A DNA stretch of 8,930 nucleotides from Planctomycetales bacterium. Its GTDB lineage: Bacteria > Planctomycetota > Planctomycetia > Pirellulales > Thermoguttaceae. The DNA lies in contig SKZG01000349.1 of the NCBI GenBank assembly GCA_007127495.1, forward strand, positions 1 through 8,930, written 5' to 3'. The notes under the pieces are model-generated. The model did not search any database. It worked only from the letters and a program-made list of their open reading frames with translations, and was not told where the DNA came from. A program made the position numbers and the translations under genes. Shown piece after piece: positions 1 through 6,159 of the stretch. Each line of letters opens with the position of its first letter. The stretch's first letter is position 1.

Positions 1-1557
1 AGCCTGGAACTGGTCAACCCACGGGGCCGCACCGTTCCACAGGCCTGCAACCGTCAGCACGGCCGTCATGCACACCGCGCCCACCGCCGCGCCCAGCCGG
101 CGACGTTCCGCCAGCACCAGCGCCGCGATGCCGCCGGCCGCCGCAGGCAGGCCCAGTAGGCCCAACCACACGACCTCGTGCTGCACGGCCTTCACCAGGC
201 CGGCGCGGTCCAGCAGGGTTTGCCCGCCGAACTCGACCAGGCCCAGGACGGGAAAGACGGCGATCATTCCCATCCCCACCAGCGCGACGGTGCCGAAAGC
301 CGCCCGCCGCCAGCCCACCCGGAGCAGGTTCGGACTTGCCAGCCACACATCGAGCGAGAAGGCGAAGAACAGCGCCAGGGCGGGATACGCCGGCAGGATG
401 TAGTTCGGCAACTTCGTGGCGGCCAGTGAAAACAGACCAACGTACACACCGATCCAACAGGCGATCAGTACCAGGGCCAAGCGATGCGTTTCGTCGTGCC
501 GGCGCAATCGCCCGATCCACAGCAGCAAGGCCGGCGCGGCGAACACCGACCAGGGAAACATCCCGACCAGGATCGACACGACGTAATAGAAGATCGGCCC
601 GCTATGGCTCTCCATCGACACGGCCGCGCGGTGGAAATGATGGACGCCGAAAAACTCGCGGTGGAACTCGCCACCCGTTTGCACGCCCACGGCATAGAAC
701 CACGGCCCGGCGACCGCCAGGATGACCAGGGCGGCCGTCACCGGTCTCATCAGCCACACGGTTTGCAGAAAGTTCACGGGCCCGAACGGGCGCAGGACCT
801 CGATCCAGCGGCGCCACGTCGACGCATGGGGGGCAACGGCGCGCCGCGGCGTCGTGCACAGCAGGAAGAGGCCGATCACCGCCATGGGAAAGAGGAACCC
901 AATCGGCCCCTTGGCCAATGTCCCCAGCCCCATCGCGGCGTACATCCAGGCAAACGCCGACCAGCGTTCAGGCAATCGTGCGGGTTCATGTTCGCGCGTC
1001 GCGGACTCGCGCTGCGGCGGTTTTGCGAAGCCGTGGGCGGCGAACAGGTAGAGGGCCCACGTGGAAAAGAACACCAGAAAGCTGTCCGGCGTGGCCGCCC
1101 GCCCCACCACGGTAAACATCAGGCTGGTCGCCAGGATCATTGCGGCGAAAAAGCCCGCCCGCCGATTGAACACGATCGAGCCGAGCCGGTACGTCAGCAG
1201 CACGGAGCCGATACCGAACACGGCCGAGAAGCACCGCGAGCCCAGCTCGCCCACGCCGAATAGCCCGTAGCCCAGCATCATCATCCAGTACATCCAGGGC
1301 GGCTTATGGCCGAACATTTCACCGTTGAAATAGGGGACGATCCATTCGCCGCGCGCGTACATCTCGGCCGCGGCGCTGGCGAAGAAGCCCTCGTCTTCAT
1401 CCCACAACCGCGTCGCGTCGAGGGCTGGAAAGAACACAACCACTCCGACCGCAAGCACGATCCACAAGTACGGTTTCCGCAATTCGTCGAGCCACGTGAA
1501 AGCCGGCCGCGGGGAAGCCGAGTTGCCGGCGCCAGAGCTAAGCTGCTCGCGAAACAT
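1..1557 (-). CDS. GT-C family membrane glycosyltransferase (PMT/ArnT-like), 3' end cut by window edge
   Basis: The reading frame is open from ATG at 1557 to base 1, giving 519 residues without a stop. It encodes a very hydrophobic protein with many membrane segments, the first at about residues 30-46. Just after that helix comes the family signature of the first periplasmic loop: DEDEG (53-57), then AEMYARGEWIVPYFNG (64-79) and HKPPWMYW (84-91). This matches the DE...REM..GDW..P..nG...KPP..YW pattern of ArnT and related PMT-like GT-C enzymes, in which the Asp and Lys belong to the active site. Such enzymes transfer a sugar from a polyprenyl-phosphate donor to lipid A, protein or glycan on the periplasmic face of the inner membrane. 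The start is supported by a strong Shine-Dalgarno inside the upstream gene. That gene encodes a polyprenyl-P sugar synthase-like GT2 and overlaps by 20 nt, so translational coupling is likely. The family assignment is firm; sugar and acceptor are unknown. True ArnT is only one possibility. Confidence 0.9.
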   Translation of the reverse strand, partial: MFREQLSSGAGNSASPRPAFTWLDELRKPYLWIVLAVGVVVFFPALDATRLWDEDEGFFASAAAEMYARGEWIVPYFNGEMFGHKPPWMYWMMMLGYGLFGVGELGSRCFSAVFGIGSVLLTYRLGSIVFNRRAGFFAAMILATSLMFTVVGRAATPDSFLVFFSTWALYLFAAHGFAKPPQRESATREHEPARLPERWSAFAWMYAAMGLGTLAKGPIGFLFPMAVIGLFLLCTTPRRAVAPHASTWRRWIEVLRPFGPVNFLQTVWLMRPVTAALVILAVAGPWFYAVGVQTGGEFHREFFGVHHFHRAAVSMESHSGPIFYYVVSILVGMFPWSVFAAPALLLWIGRLRRHDETHRLALVLIACWIGVYVGLFSLAATKLPNYILPAYPALALFFAFSLDVWLASPNLLRVGWRRAAFGTVALVGMGMIAVFPVLGLVEFGGQTLLDRAGLVKAVQHEVVWLGLLGLPAAAGGIAALVLAERRRLGAAVGAVCMTAVLTVAGLWNGAAPWVDQFQA

Positions 1558-2365
1558 GAGGTTCCTCCCTATCGTACACAGGAATCGGGGGCAGCGAAGC
1601 CACGTACCGCCGCGCCCGGCTCCCCGAGTAGTTCCAATGAATCCGCATTAAATCGACGAACGCGAGTGCGAAATGCCGCGCACGCAGCTTCGACCCCGCC
1701 TGCTCGCACCAGCGTTCCAGCGGCATTTCGTAAATTGACGGGCGCAGCAGTTCCGGGCCGCCCCGCACCGCCGCCAACCGAGCGAACAGTTCCACGTCGA
1801 AGATCCAGCGCGCCAGGAACGGCTGAGCCAACACCGCTTCGAGTTCGCGCGAAACTCGAAACAGCTTGGCGCCGCACTGAGTATCGTAAAGCCGCAGGCG
1901 AAGAACCCTTGAGGCCACGCGGGCGAACACCCGCCCGAGGACGGCGCGCGCCGGATTGCGCTGAATAGCCCGGCCCAATAGGGGGAGCCGACTCGCCAGG
2001 ACCATATCGAACTCCTCCCTGCCTGCCAGGAGGTTCCGAAAGACGGCTATTTCAGCGAGCGGCGTGGCCAAATCGGCGTCCCAGAACCCCACGCAAGCAG
2101 GCTGCCCGGCCAGCGCCCGACGCATGCCCTGACGCACTGCCTCGGCCTTGCCCGAGTTCCGGGCCAGTACCACCTGTTCAAAGCGGTCGGGGCGAGCCGC
2201 GCAAAGGTGGGCGAGTACTGACGAGGTGGCGTCGGTGCTCCCGTCGTCGACCATGACGAAACGGACGCTCTCCGCCGTGCCGGCGAACCGGAGAAACGCG
2301 GCCGTGTCGAGCCTCGCGGCTTCGTTATAGCACGGCACGACAATGGTCGTTGGGAAGTTGTTCAT
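1538..2365 (-). CDS. GT2 glycosyltransferase, dolichyl/polyprenyl-phosphate sugar synthase-like (DPM1/ALG5 type)
   Basis: This is a 275-residue cytoplasmic GT-A fold enzyme. The N-terminus carries the GT2 start motif TTIVVPCYNEAARL (6-19), followed by VDDGSTD (39-45), the G-K-AVRQG element (72-80), the metal-binding DAD (96-98) and DTQCGAKLF (161-169). The last motif is characteristic of the dolichyl-phosphate mannose/glucose synthase branch. No C-terminal membrane helices of the GtrB type are visible, so it probably acts as a soluble or peripheral protein. The inferred reaction is transfer of a hexose from a nucleotide sugar to a polyprenyl phosphate. The GT-C enzyme encoded next, with a 20-nt overlap, would use that product. 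I chose ATG 2365 because it begins directly at the conserved motif. Upstream alternatives (ATG 2389, TTG 2395) fall inside an inverted-repeat element and add only non-conserved residues. The exact sugar cannot be read from the sequence. Confidence 0.9.
   Translation of the reverse strand: MNNFPTTIVVPCYNEAARLDTAAFLRFAGTAESVRFVMVDDGSTDATSSVLAHLCAARPDRFEQVVLARNSGKAEAVRQGMRRALAGQPACVGFWDADLATPLAEIAVFRNLLAGREEFDMVLASRLPLLGRAIQRNPARAVLGRVFARVASRVLRLRLYDTQCGAKLFRVSRELEAVLAQPFLARWIFDVELFARLAAVRGGPELLRPSIYEMPLERWCEQAGSKLRARHFALAFVDLMRIHWNYSGSRARRYVASLPPIPVYDREEPHVSRAA
1562..1570 (-). promoter_or_regulatory. Shine-Dalgarno of the GT-C gene, inside the upstream gene
   Basis: On the minus strand AGGGAGGAA lies 6 nt (counted from GGGAGG) before the ATG at 1557. 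It sits within the last codons of the upstream GT2 gene, whose TAG stop is at 1538-1540. A strong ribosome site inside the overlap supports both the chosen start and coupled translation of the two glycosyltransferases. Confidence 0.75.
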
Positions 2366-2385
2366 GGGATACTCGCCGTCACCAG

Positions 2386-2484
2386 GCATCGGCAAAGAAA
2401 TAACTGGCGCATTTCCTTCCCCCTCACCCCACCCTCTCCCGCCGAGGGAGAGGGGACTTCGGACAGTTATTTCTTTGCCGATGC
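2386..2484. repeat. Inverted-repeat element A: perfect 21-bp arms, 57-nt spacer
   Basis: The arms 2386-2406 and 2464-2484 are exact reverse complements over 21 bp (outer end GCATCGGCAAAG). They enclose 57 nt containing a second perfect hairpin of 9 bp (2432-2440 with 2446-2454, CCCTCTCCC / GGGAGAGGG, loop GCCGA). The flanks (2378-2385 and 2485-2492) show no target-site duplication. The element ends 20 nt before the ATG of the GT2 gene, so a transcript of that operon starting further upstream would carry a long stem-loop just ahead of the start codon. It looks like a REP/MITE-type intergenic repeat, but mobility is not proven here. Copy number elsewhere in the genome cannot be judged from this window. 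Confidence 0.75.
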
Positions 2485-2973
2485 TAAGCCGTTAGGTGTA
2501 AAACTTCGCGGAGCGTTGCGCGAATCATAGCAAATGCACCAATTCCGACACAGCCCAAAATTGGAATCCGGAGGGGGGGAGAGTACCAAGTACGAAGTAC
2601 GGAGCACGGAGCACGGAGTGGGTTGTGAGGTTTGGCGTGTGGGGTGTGCAATGCTTCCGAAATGGGCCCTTGCATTTTGTTCCGTCGCGCGCCATAATGA
2701 TAGCCATGCTGGCAGTCGGCCTGCCGGCACTGGCAACATGTGCCTGCCGTCAAAAACGCAAAAACGGCACGCGGCAAGTACAGCAGACCGGCTGCCGGAC
2801 TGCAAAGCGAAAAACCAGGCCGCTGGGTGGACGGGCTTCTATCAGCCCCGATGCGGTAGCGTTCGGTTTCTTCGCTTCCTGCGTGCGGTCCGTGAATCAG
2901 CCGCGGCTGGCTTGCGCACTCCCAGCCTACTATCGTGAATCATCCAGGCTAGCGTGCCTGAACCGGAGTTGCC
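2485..2973. other. Gene-poor spacer with degenerate 7-bp repeat
   Basis: I see no convincing gene in these 489 bases. Short open frames on both strands have no recognisable domain and one of them reads through the 7-bp repeat. The region holds that repeat (2583-2617), an octamer GTGAATCA seen twice near its right end (around 2891 and 2935), and the ribosome site of the following membrane-protein gene. No clear promoter was found. Confidence 0.5.
2583..2617. repeat. Heptamer tandem repeat (GTACGAA/GCACGGA), about five units
   Basis: Five consecutive 7-bp units can be read: GTACCAA, GTACGAA, GTACGGA, GCACGGA, GCACGGA. More degenerate G/T-rich 7-mers follow (GTGGGTT, GTGAGGT) up to roughly 2631. 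The unit length is exact and neighbouring units differ by one or two bases. This is a minisatellite-like array in non-coding DNA, far too short in period for CRISPR. Confidence 0.7.
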
Positions 2974-3495
2974 ATGACCGCCCAAGGAGAGAACCGCCAA
3001 AGTCGCCCGGTGCCTCGAAACACCTATTTGCCGGATCGTGGCCGACTTGCATCGACCCAATGGCTGGCCGGTATTCTGATGGCCGCGGTGCTGTTTAGCC
3101 TGGCGCCAGTGGTCTACCAGATGCAATGGAACCTGGAGACGGCGCCGGGCTGGGTGCGTGTGGTCGTGCTGTTGGCAGCCCTCCAAGCGCTGTACGTGGG
3201 TTGGCTGCTCAGCGCGCCCGACTGGTCGACGGCGTGGGTGGTGATGTTGGTGTTTGCCGGAGTTTCGTCCATTTATGCCGTGGCTACGGCCATGGCCATG
3301 GCGACCCCGCCGGACCGCGCCATGCCGCTTGGATTGGGCGAGGTCCGCTACTCGGCCCGAGCATGGTGCGCGGCGGTCCTGGCGGTCATGTCGCTATGTA
3401 CCTATCTGGCGGGCCGTTTCAGCACACGATGGCGCCGCTCATTCGAATACGAAACGGCCGGCCGCGCGGTGGTCCTGCGGTCGTCGCGACGGTAA
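2974..3495 (+). CDS. Four-helix membrane protein of unknown function
   Basis: The 173-residue protein has a polar N-terminus (1-27, with YLPDRGRL at 18-25), then four hydrophobic stretches at about 30-48, 61-79, 87-110 and 129-147, and a basic Arg-rich tail (RSFEY..., ending RSSRR). It should be an inner-membrane protein with short loops. The longest loop (111-128, TPPDRAMPLGLGEVRYSA) lies between helices 3 and 4. GGAG at 2964-2967, about 6 nt before the ATG, supports the start. I do not recognise a characterised family; the impression of a planctomycete-restricted hypothetical is from memory only. It lies upstream of lpxD on the same strand but is separated by 293 bp and a transposon-like element, so an operon with lpxD is doubtful. 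Confidence 0.8.
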   Translation: MTAQGENRQSRPVPRNTYLPDRGRLASTQWLAGILMAAVLFSLAPVVYQMQWNLETAPGWVRVVVLLAALQALYVGWLLSAPDWSTAWVVMLVFAGVSSIYAVATAMAMATPPDRAMPLGLGEVRYSARAWCAAVLAVMSLCTYLAGRFSTRWRRSFEYETAGRAVVLRSSRR

Positions 3496-3542
3496 TCTGC
3501 TGGCAATGCAAGCACACGGGGTGGGGGCAACCGGGAGCGACA

Positions 3543-3550
3543 AAAAATTG
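3543..3550. repeat. Left 8-bp target-site duplication of element B
   Basis: AAAAATTG abuts the left end of element B exactly. The same 8 bases stand immediately after the right end at 3650-3657. Confidence 0.65.
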
Positions 3551-3649
3551 GGCTCTTCCGTTTCTAGGTGCAGACAGCCTTTGTCTTGGGACGGCACACG
3601 GCGAGTGCCTACTACATTAAGGCGGCCCGCACCTAGAAACGGAAGAGCC
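3551..3649. mobile_element. Element B: 99-bp MITE-like element with perfect 21-bp terminal inverted repeats
   Basis: Bases 3551-3571 and 3629-3649 are exact reverse complements (terminus GGCTCTTCCGTTTC...AGGTGC). They enclose 57 nt with a central 5-bp hairpin (GGCAC 3593-3597 / GTGCC 3605-3609). Both ends are flanked flush by the direct repeat AAAAATTG. Perfect inverted ends plus a flush 8-bp duplication are the hallmarks of a DDE-transposase-mobilised, non-autonomous element. The GGCTCTTC-type end and the 8-bp duplication resemble what I recall of ISL3-family insertion sequences, but that parentage is an inference. No transposase is encoded in this window. Confidence 0.7.
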
Positions 3650-3657
3650 AAAAATTG
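3650..3657. repeat. Right 8-bp target-site duplication of element B
   Basis: AAAAATTG directly follows the right terminal inverted repeat and is identical to 3543-3550. A third partial copy (AAAATTG) occurs at 3660-3666, so the local AT-rich context slightly weakens the argument. Confidence 0.6.
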
Positions 3658-3685
3658 GCAAAATTGAGGCCGGGGCGGACTGCTC

Positions 3686-3714
3686 TTGCCCGCAGCGGGC
3701 CAATGCGGTACATT
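3686..3714 (+). promoter_or_regulatory. Candidate sigma-70 type promoter for lpxD-lpxI
   Basis: TTGCCC (3686-3691) and TACATT (3709-3714) are spaced by exactly 17 bp; each matches the -35/-10 consensus at 4 of 6 bases. Transcription would start near 3721, giving a leader of about 68 nt with a 7-bp stem (3725-3731 / 3747-3753). It is the best candidate between element B and lpxD but is not strong. Confidence 0.35.
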
Positions 3715-3788
3715 TTGCCGTCCTCCTGCCCCAGGCGGTTTGCTCAGGGCAGGCGCAGCACCGGCCTCTCGGAAAGGAATCCGGCATT

Positions 3789-4895
3789 ATGACATCCACC
3801 CTCGGGCAACTTGCCGCCCTGGTTGACGGCCGCGTGGTTGGCGACCCGCAACTCCCCATCTATGGCGCGGCCCCGCTGGGTGACGCCCGGCCCGGCCACA
3901 TCACCTTGATGGACGGTAGCGAGCGAAGCCGTCGGCCTCGCCCTTGCGCCGCCAGTGCCGCGGTTGTGCCCCCCGAGGTGCAGCCCAACGGCATCGCCGC
4001 CATTCAGGTCGAGAACGTGCACCACGCCTTCGCGGCCATCCTGCGTTTCTTTCGCCCCGCGCGCTCGAACCAGCATTGTGGTATCAGCCCGCTGGCGTCC
4101 GTCAGCCCCAGCGCGCGCGTGGCCGAAGGGGTTGAACTCCACCCGTACGCCACGATCGGCGACGACGTGGTCGTCGGCCGCGGCACGATCATCCACGCCG
4201 GAGTCCATGTGATGGCCGGCTCGCGGATCGGCGAAGATGTGACCATTTTCCCCAACGCCGTGTTGTACAACGACACGGTCGTAGGGCCCCGCTGCACCAT
4301 CCACGGCGGGGCCGTGCTCGGCGCCTACGGCTTCGGCTATGAGCACGTGGACGGCCGGCACGTACTGCTCTCCCAGTTGGGCAACGTCGTGCTCGAAGCC
4401 GACGTCGAGGTCGGCGCCGGCACCACCGTCGATCGGGGAACCTATGGGCCGACAAGAATCGGCGAAGGGACGAAGATCGACAACCTCGTCATGATCGCGC
4501 ACAACTGCTCGATCGGACGCCACAACATGCTGTGCTCCCAAGTGGGCATCGCCGGCAGTACGACCACGGGCGATTACGTGGTCATGGCCGGCCAGGTGGG
4601 TGTGCGCGACCACGTCCACATCGGCCGCGGCGCCGTGCTCGGAGCCATGGCCGGGGTCAGCAACGACGTACCCGAAGGGCAGCGGGTGATCGGCATTCCA
4701 GCCACGCCGGAGCGCGAACAAAAGGTCAAGCAAGCTGCTTTTTCCAAACTTCCCGAAATGCGTCGACAACTGAAAATCCTGCAGCGAACCGTCGATCAAC
4801 TCGTTGAGGAGCTTGCGAACAAACAGGACGACTCGGCGGCGGCGCCCCGCTTCGAGGGCGATCGCGAGAACACAACGCGCCGCGCATTGGCATAA
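3789..4895 (+). CDS. lpxD: UDP-3-O-acylglucosamine N-acyltransferase LpxD
   Basis: LpxD transfers an acyl chain from acyl-ACP to the 2-amino group of UDP-3-O-acylglucosamine, the third step of lipid A synthesis, in the cytoplasm. The 368-residue protein has the expected three parts. The N-terminal uridine-binding domain (about 1-97) includes AAPLGDARPGHITLM. A left-handed beta-helix of hexapeptide repeats (about 98-305) includes YGFGYE (180-185), DRGTYGPTRIGEGTKIDNL (215-233) and IAHNCSIG (236-243), where His238 matches the catalytic histidine. A helical tail (about 310-345) is followed by a polar extension to 368, making it slightly longer than the 341-residue E. coli enzyme. The start is supported by AAGGA at 3774-3778, 10 nt before the ATG. 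The N-terminal motif usually containing Phe and NPKY is changed here (ITLMDGSERSRR). lpxI follows after 29 nt, so the two very likely form an operon of consecutive enzymes. Confidence 0.95.
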   Translation: MTSTLGQLAALVDGRVVGDPQLPIYGAAPLGDARPGHITLMDGSERSRRPRPCAASAAVVPPEVQPNGIAAIQVENVHHAFAAILRFFRPARSNQHCGISPLASVSPSARVAEGVELHPYATIGDDVVVGRGTIIHAGVHVMAGSRIGEDVTIFPNAVLYNDTVVGPRCTIHGGAVLGAYGFGYEHVDGRHVLLSQLGNVVLEADVEVGAGTTVDRGTYGPTRIGEGTKIDNLVMIAHNCSIGRHNMLCSQVGIAGSTTTGDYVVMAGQVGVRDHVHIGRGAVLGAMAGVSNDVPEGQRVIGIPATPEREQKVKQAAFSKLPEMRRQLKILQRTVDQLVEELANKQDDSAAAPRFEGDRENTTRRALA

Positions 4896-4924
4896 TCGAA
4901 GTACGTGCATCCCTGGGAGCGGAG

Positions 4925-5983
4925 ATGGCCAGTCCGGCAGATGCAAACCGCGGCTCAAACCACGACGACGCAGCGCCGTGGATACCCGGCACGTCGTACA
5001 GGTGCCCCACCTGGCCCATGGCGGCCGCACCCGGCCAAGCTTCCGGCCCGGGCGGGCATGAACCCTGCGGCATCGCCGAGGGCGTCTTGCCACCGCCTCC
5101 AGAAACGTCGGTTGACCCTCAGCGCCGGATCGGGCTGCTGGCCGGTTGGGGCCGTTATCCTATCGCTGTGGCCGAGGCGCTGCGGCGCCAGGGCATGGCA
5201 ACGTTCTGCCTGGGGGTCCGAGGCGAGGCGTCGGCCGACTTGGCACGCCATTGCCACCAATTCGGCTTCCTCGGCATCGCCCGATTCGGCACGGCCATTC
5301 GCTATTTCAAACAGCATGGAATCACCTCGGCGACCATGGCGGGCAAGGTCCACAAAGTGCGTCTATTTCAGCCCCGAAGCTGGCTGAAGCTGTGGCCCGA
5401 CCTGCGGACCATTCGCATGTTCATGCCCCACCTGCTCACCCGGCGCAAGGACTGCCGAGACGACTCGCTCCTGGGAGCGATCGTGGACGAATTTGCGCGG
5501 GAGGGCATCCACTTCGCGCCGGCTACCGACTTCTGTCCGGAACTCCTGGTGCCGGAGGGACCGCTGACCAGGCGCAACCCGTCGGCCTGGCAGCAGAAGG
5601 ACATCGCCTTTGGATGGCATGCGGCCAAGGAACTCGGCCGCCTCGACATCGGCCAGAGTGTGGCCGTGAAGGATCAGGCCATGCTGGCCGTCGAGGCGAT
5701 CGAAGGGACCGACGCATGCATTCGACGGGCCGGTGAGTTATGTCCGGCCGGCGGCTTCACCGTGGTGAAAACGGCGAAACCCAATCAGGACATGCGATTC
5801 GACGTACCGACCGTCGGCATAGGGACCCTGAAGACCATGGTCGAGGCAGGCGCGCGCGTGCTCGCCGTGGAAGCGCGGCAAACGATCCTCCTCGATCAGC
5901 CCGAACTCATCGACTTCGCCAACCGGCACCGGCTGGTTGTGGTTGCCTTGAGCGACCCGGCGGCGCTGTGCCGCGCCGCTTGA
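4925..5983 (+). CDS. lpxI: UDP-2,3-diacylglucosamine pyrophosphatase LpxI (DUF1009) with N-terminal extension
   Basis: LpxI hydrolyses UDP-2,3-diacylglucosamine to lipid X and UMP, the step after LpxD, and replaces LpxH in several phyla. The core begins near residue 67 with RIGLLAGWGRYPIAVAEAL (68-86), an N-terminal Rossmann-like domain. The C-terminal catalytic domain contains SVAVKDQAMLAVEAIEGTD, VVKTAKPNQDMRFDVPTVG and the end motif LLDQPELIDFANRH. These are the typical LpxI/DUF1009 motifs. At 352 residues the frame is about 70 longer than usual because of a Pro/Ala/Gly-rich N-terminus without recognisable motifs. ATG 4925 has GGGAG about 5 nt upstream and sits 29 nt after lpxD. ATG 5018 and TTG 5087 (preceded by GAGGG) are alternatives, and TTG 5087 would give a normal-sized protein. 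Function is confident; the start is not. Confidence 0.9.
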   Translation: MASPADANRGSNHDDAAPWIPGTSYRCPTWPMAAAPGQASGPGGHEPCGIAEGVLPPPPETSVDPQRRIGLLAGWGRYPIAVAEALRRQGMATFCLGVRGEASADLARHCHQFGFLGIARFGTAIRYFKQHGITSATMAGKVHKVRLFQPRSWLKLWPDLRTIRMFMPHLLTRRKDCRDDSLLGAIVDEFAREGIHFAPATDFCPELLVPEGPLTRRNPSAWQQKDIAFGWHAAKELGRLDIGQSVAVKDQAMLAVEAIEGTDACIRRAGELCPAGGFTVVKTAKPNQDMRFDVPTVGIGTLKTMVEAGARVLAVEARQTILLDQPELIDFANRHRLVVVALSDPAALCRAA

Positions 5984-6098
5984 CCGGCATGTTGTCTTCT
6001 TTCTGGGGACGGGTAGCCGCCGGCGGGCCGGAGGGGGGACTGGTCCATTTTTCCGCCAACGGGCGTTGCTTTCCGAGAAACACGACGGCAGGAAATGA

Positions 6099-6129
6099 CA
6101 ATGGCGGGCGCGATGCGCGCCCGCCATTG
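6099..6129. terminator. Strong hairpin, possible bidirectional terminator without U-tract
   Basis: Bases 6099-6112 pair with 6116-6129 as a perfect 14-bp stem (core AATGGCGGGCGC / GCGCCCGCCATT) with a tiny ATG loop. It lies between the ends of lpxI and the convergent HTH gene, where a shared terminator is expected. Neither side carries a run of T, so intrinsic termination would be atypical; mRNA 3'-end protection or a REP-like repeat are alternatives. Confidence 0.45.
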
Positions 6130-6159
6130 ACCTGGATAATTGATTGACCTGGATAATCG
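6126..6159. repeat. 17-bp direct tandem duplication
   Basis: ATTGACCTGGATAATTG (6126-6142) is followed directly by ATTGACCTGGATAATCG (6143-6159), with one mismatch in 17. The first copy overlaps the right foot of the hairpin. Slippage duplication is the simple explanation; a protein-binding direct repeat is possible but unsupported. Confidence 0.7.

Noticed and set aside
484..1263. Plus-strand open frame of 259 codons
   Set aside because: It lies antisense to the GT-C gene, which has clear family motifs throughout; the product is low-complexity and charged.
2366..2395. Upstream start (TTG 2395 or ATG 2389) for the GT2 gene
   Set aside because: It would add 8-10 residues encoded partly by the inverted-repeat element; homology begins immediately after ATG 2365.
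2386..2484. Target-site duplication around element A
   Set aside because: The bases flanking it (2378-2385 and 2485-2492) do not match, so transposition of element A is not shown by its flanks.
2583..2631. CRISPR array
   Set aside because: The period is 7 bp with no spacers; it is a simple tandem repeat.
2534..3098. Overlapping plus-strand frames in the spacer before the membrane protein
   Set aside because: They read through the 7-bp repeat or into the membrane-protein gene, have no family resemblance, and overlap each other in different frames.
3744..5093. Long minus-strand open frame of 449 codons opposite lpxD
   Set aside because: It is a mirror of the strongly supported lpxD and the start of lpxI; the product is a His/Asp/Gly/Arg-rich sequence with no domain, typical of the antisense frame of a high-GC gene.
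6127..6157. Promoter made of TTGACC and GATAAT in the 17-bp tandem repeat
   Set aside because: The only usable spacing is 19 bp and it would read antisense into the HTH gene; the boxes follow from the duplication itself.
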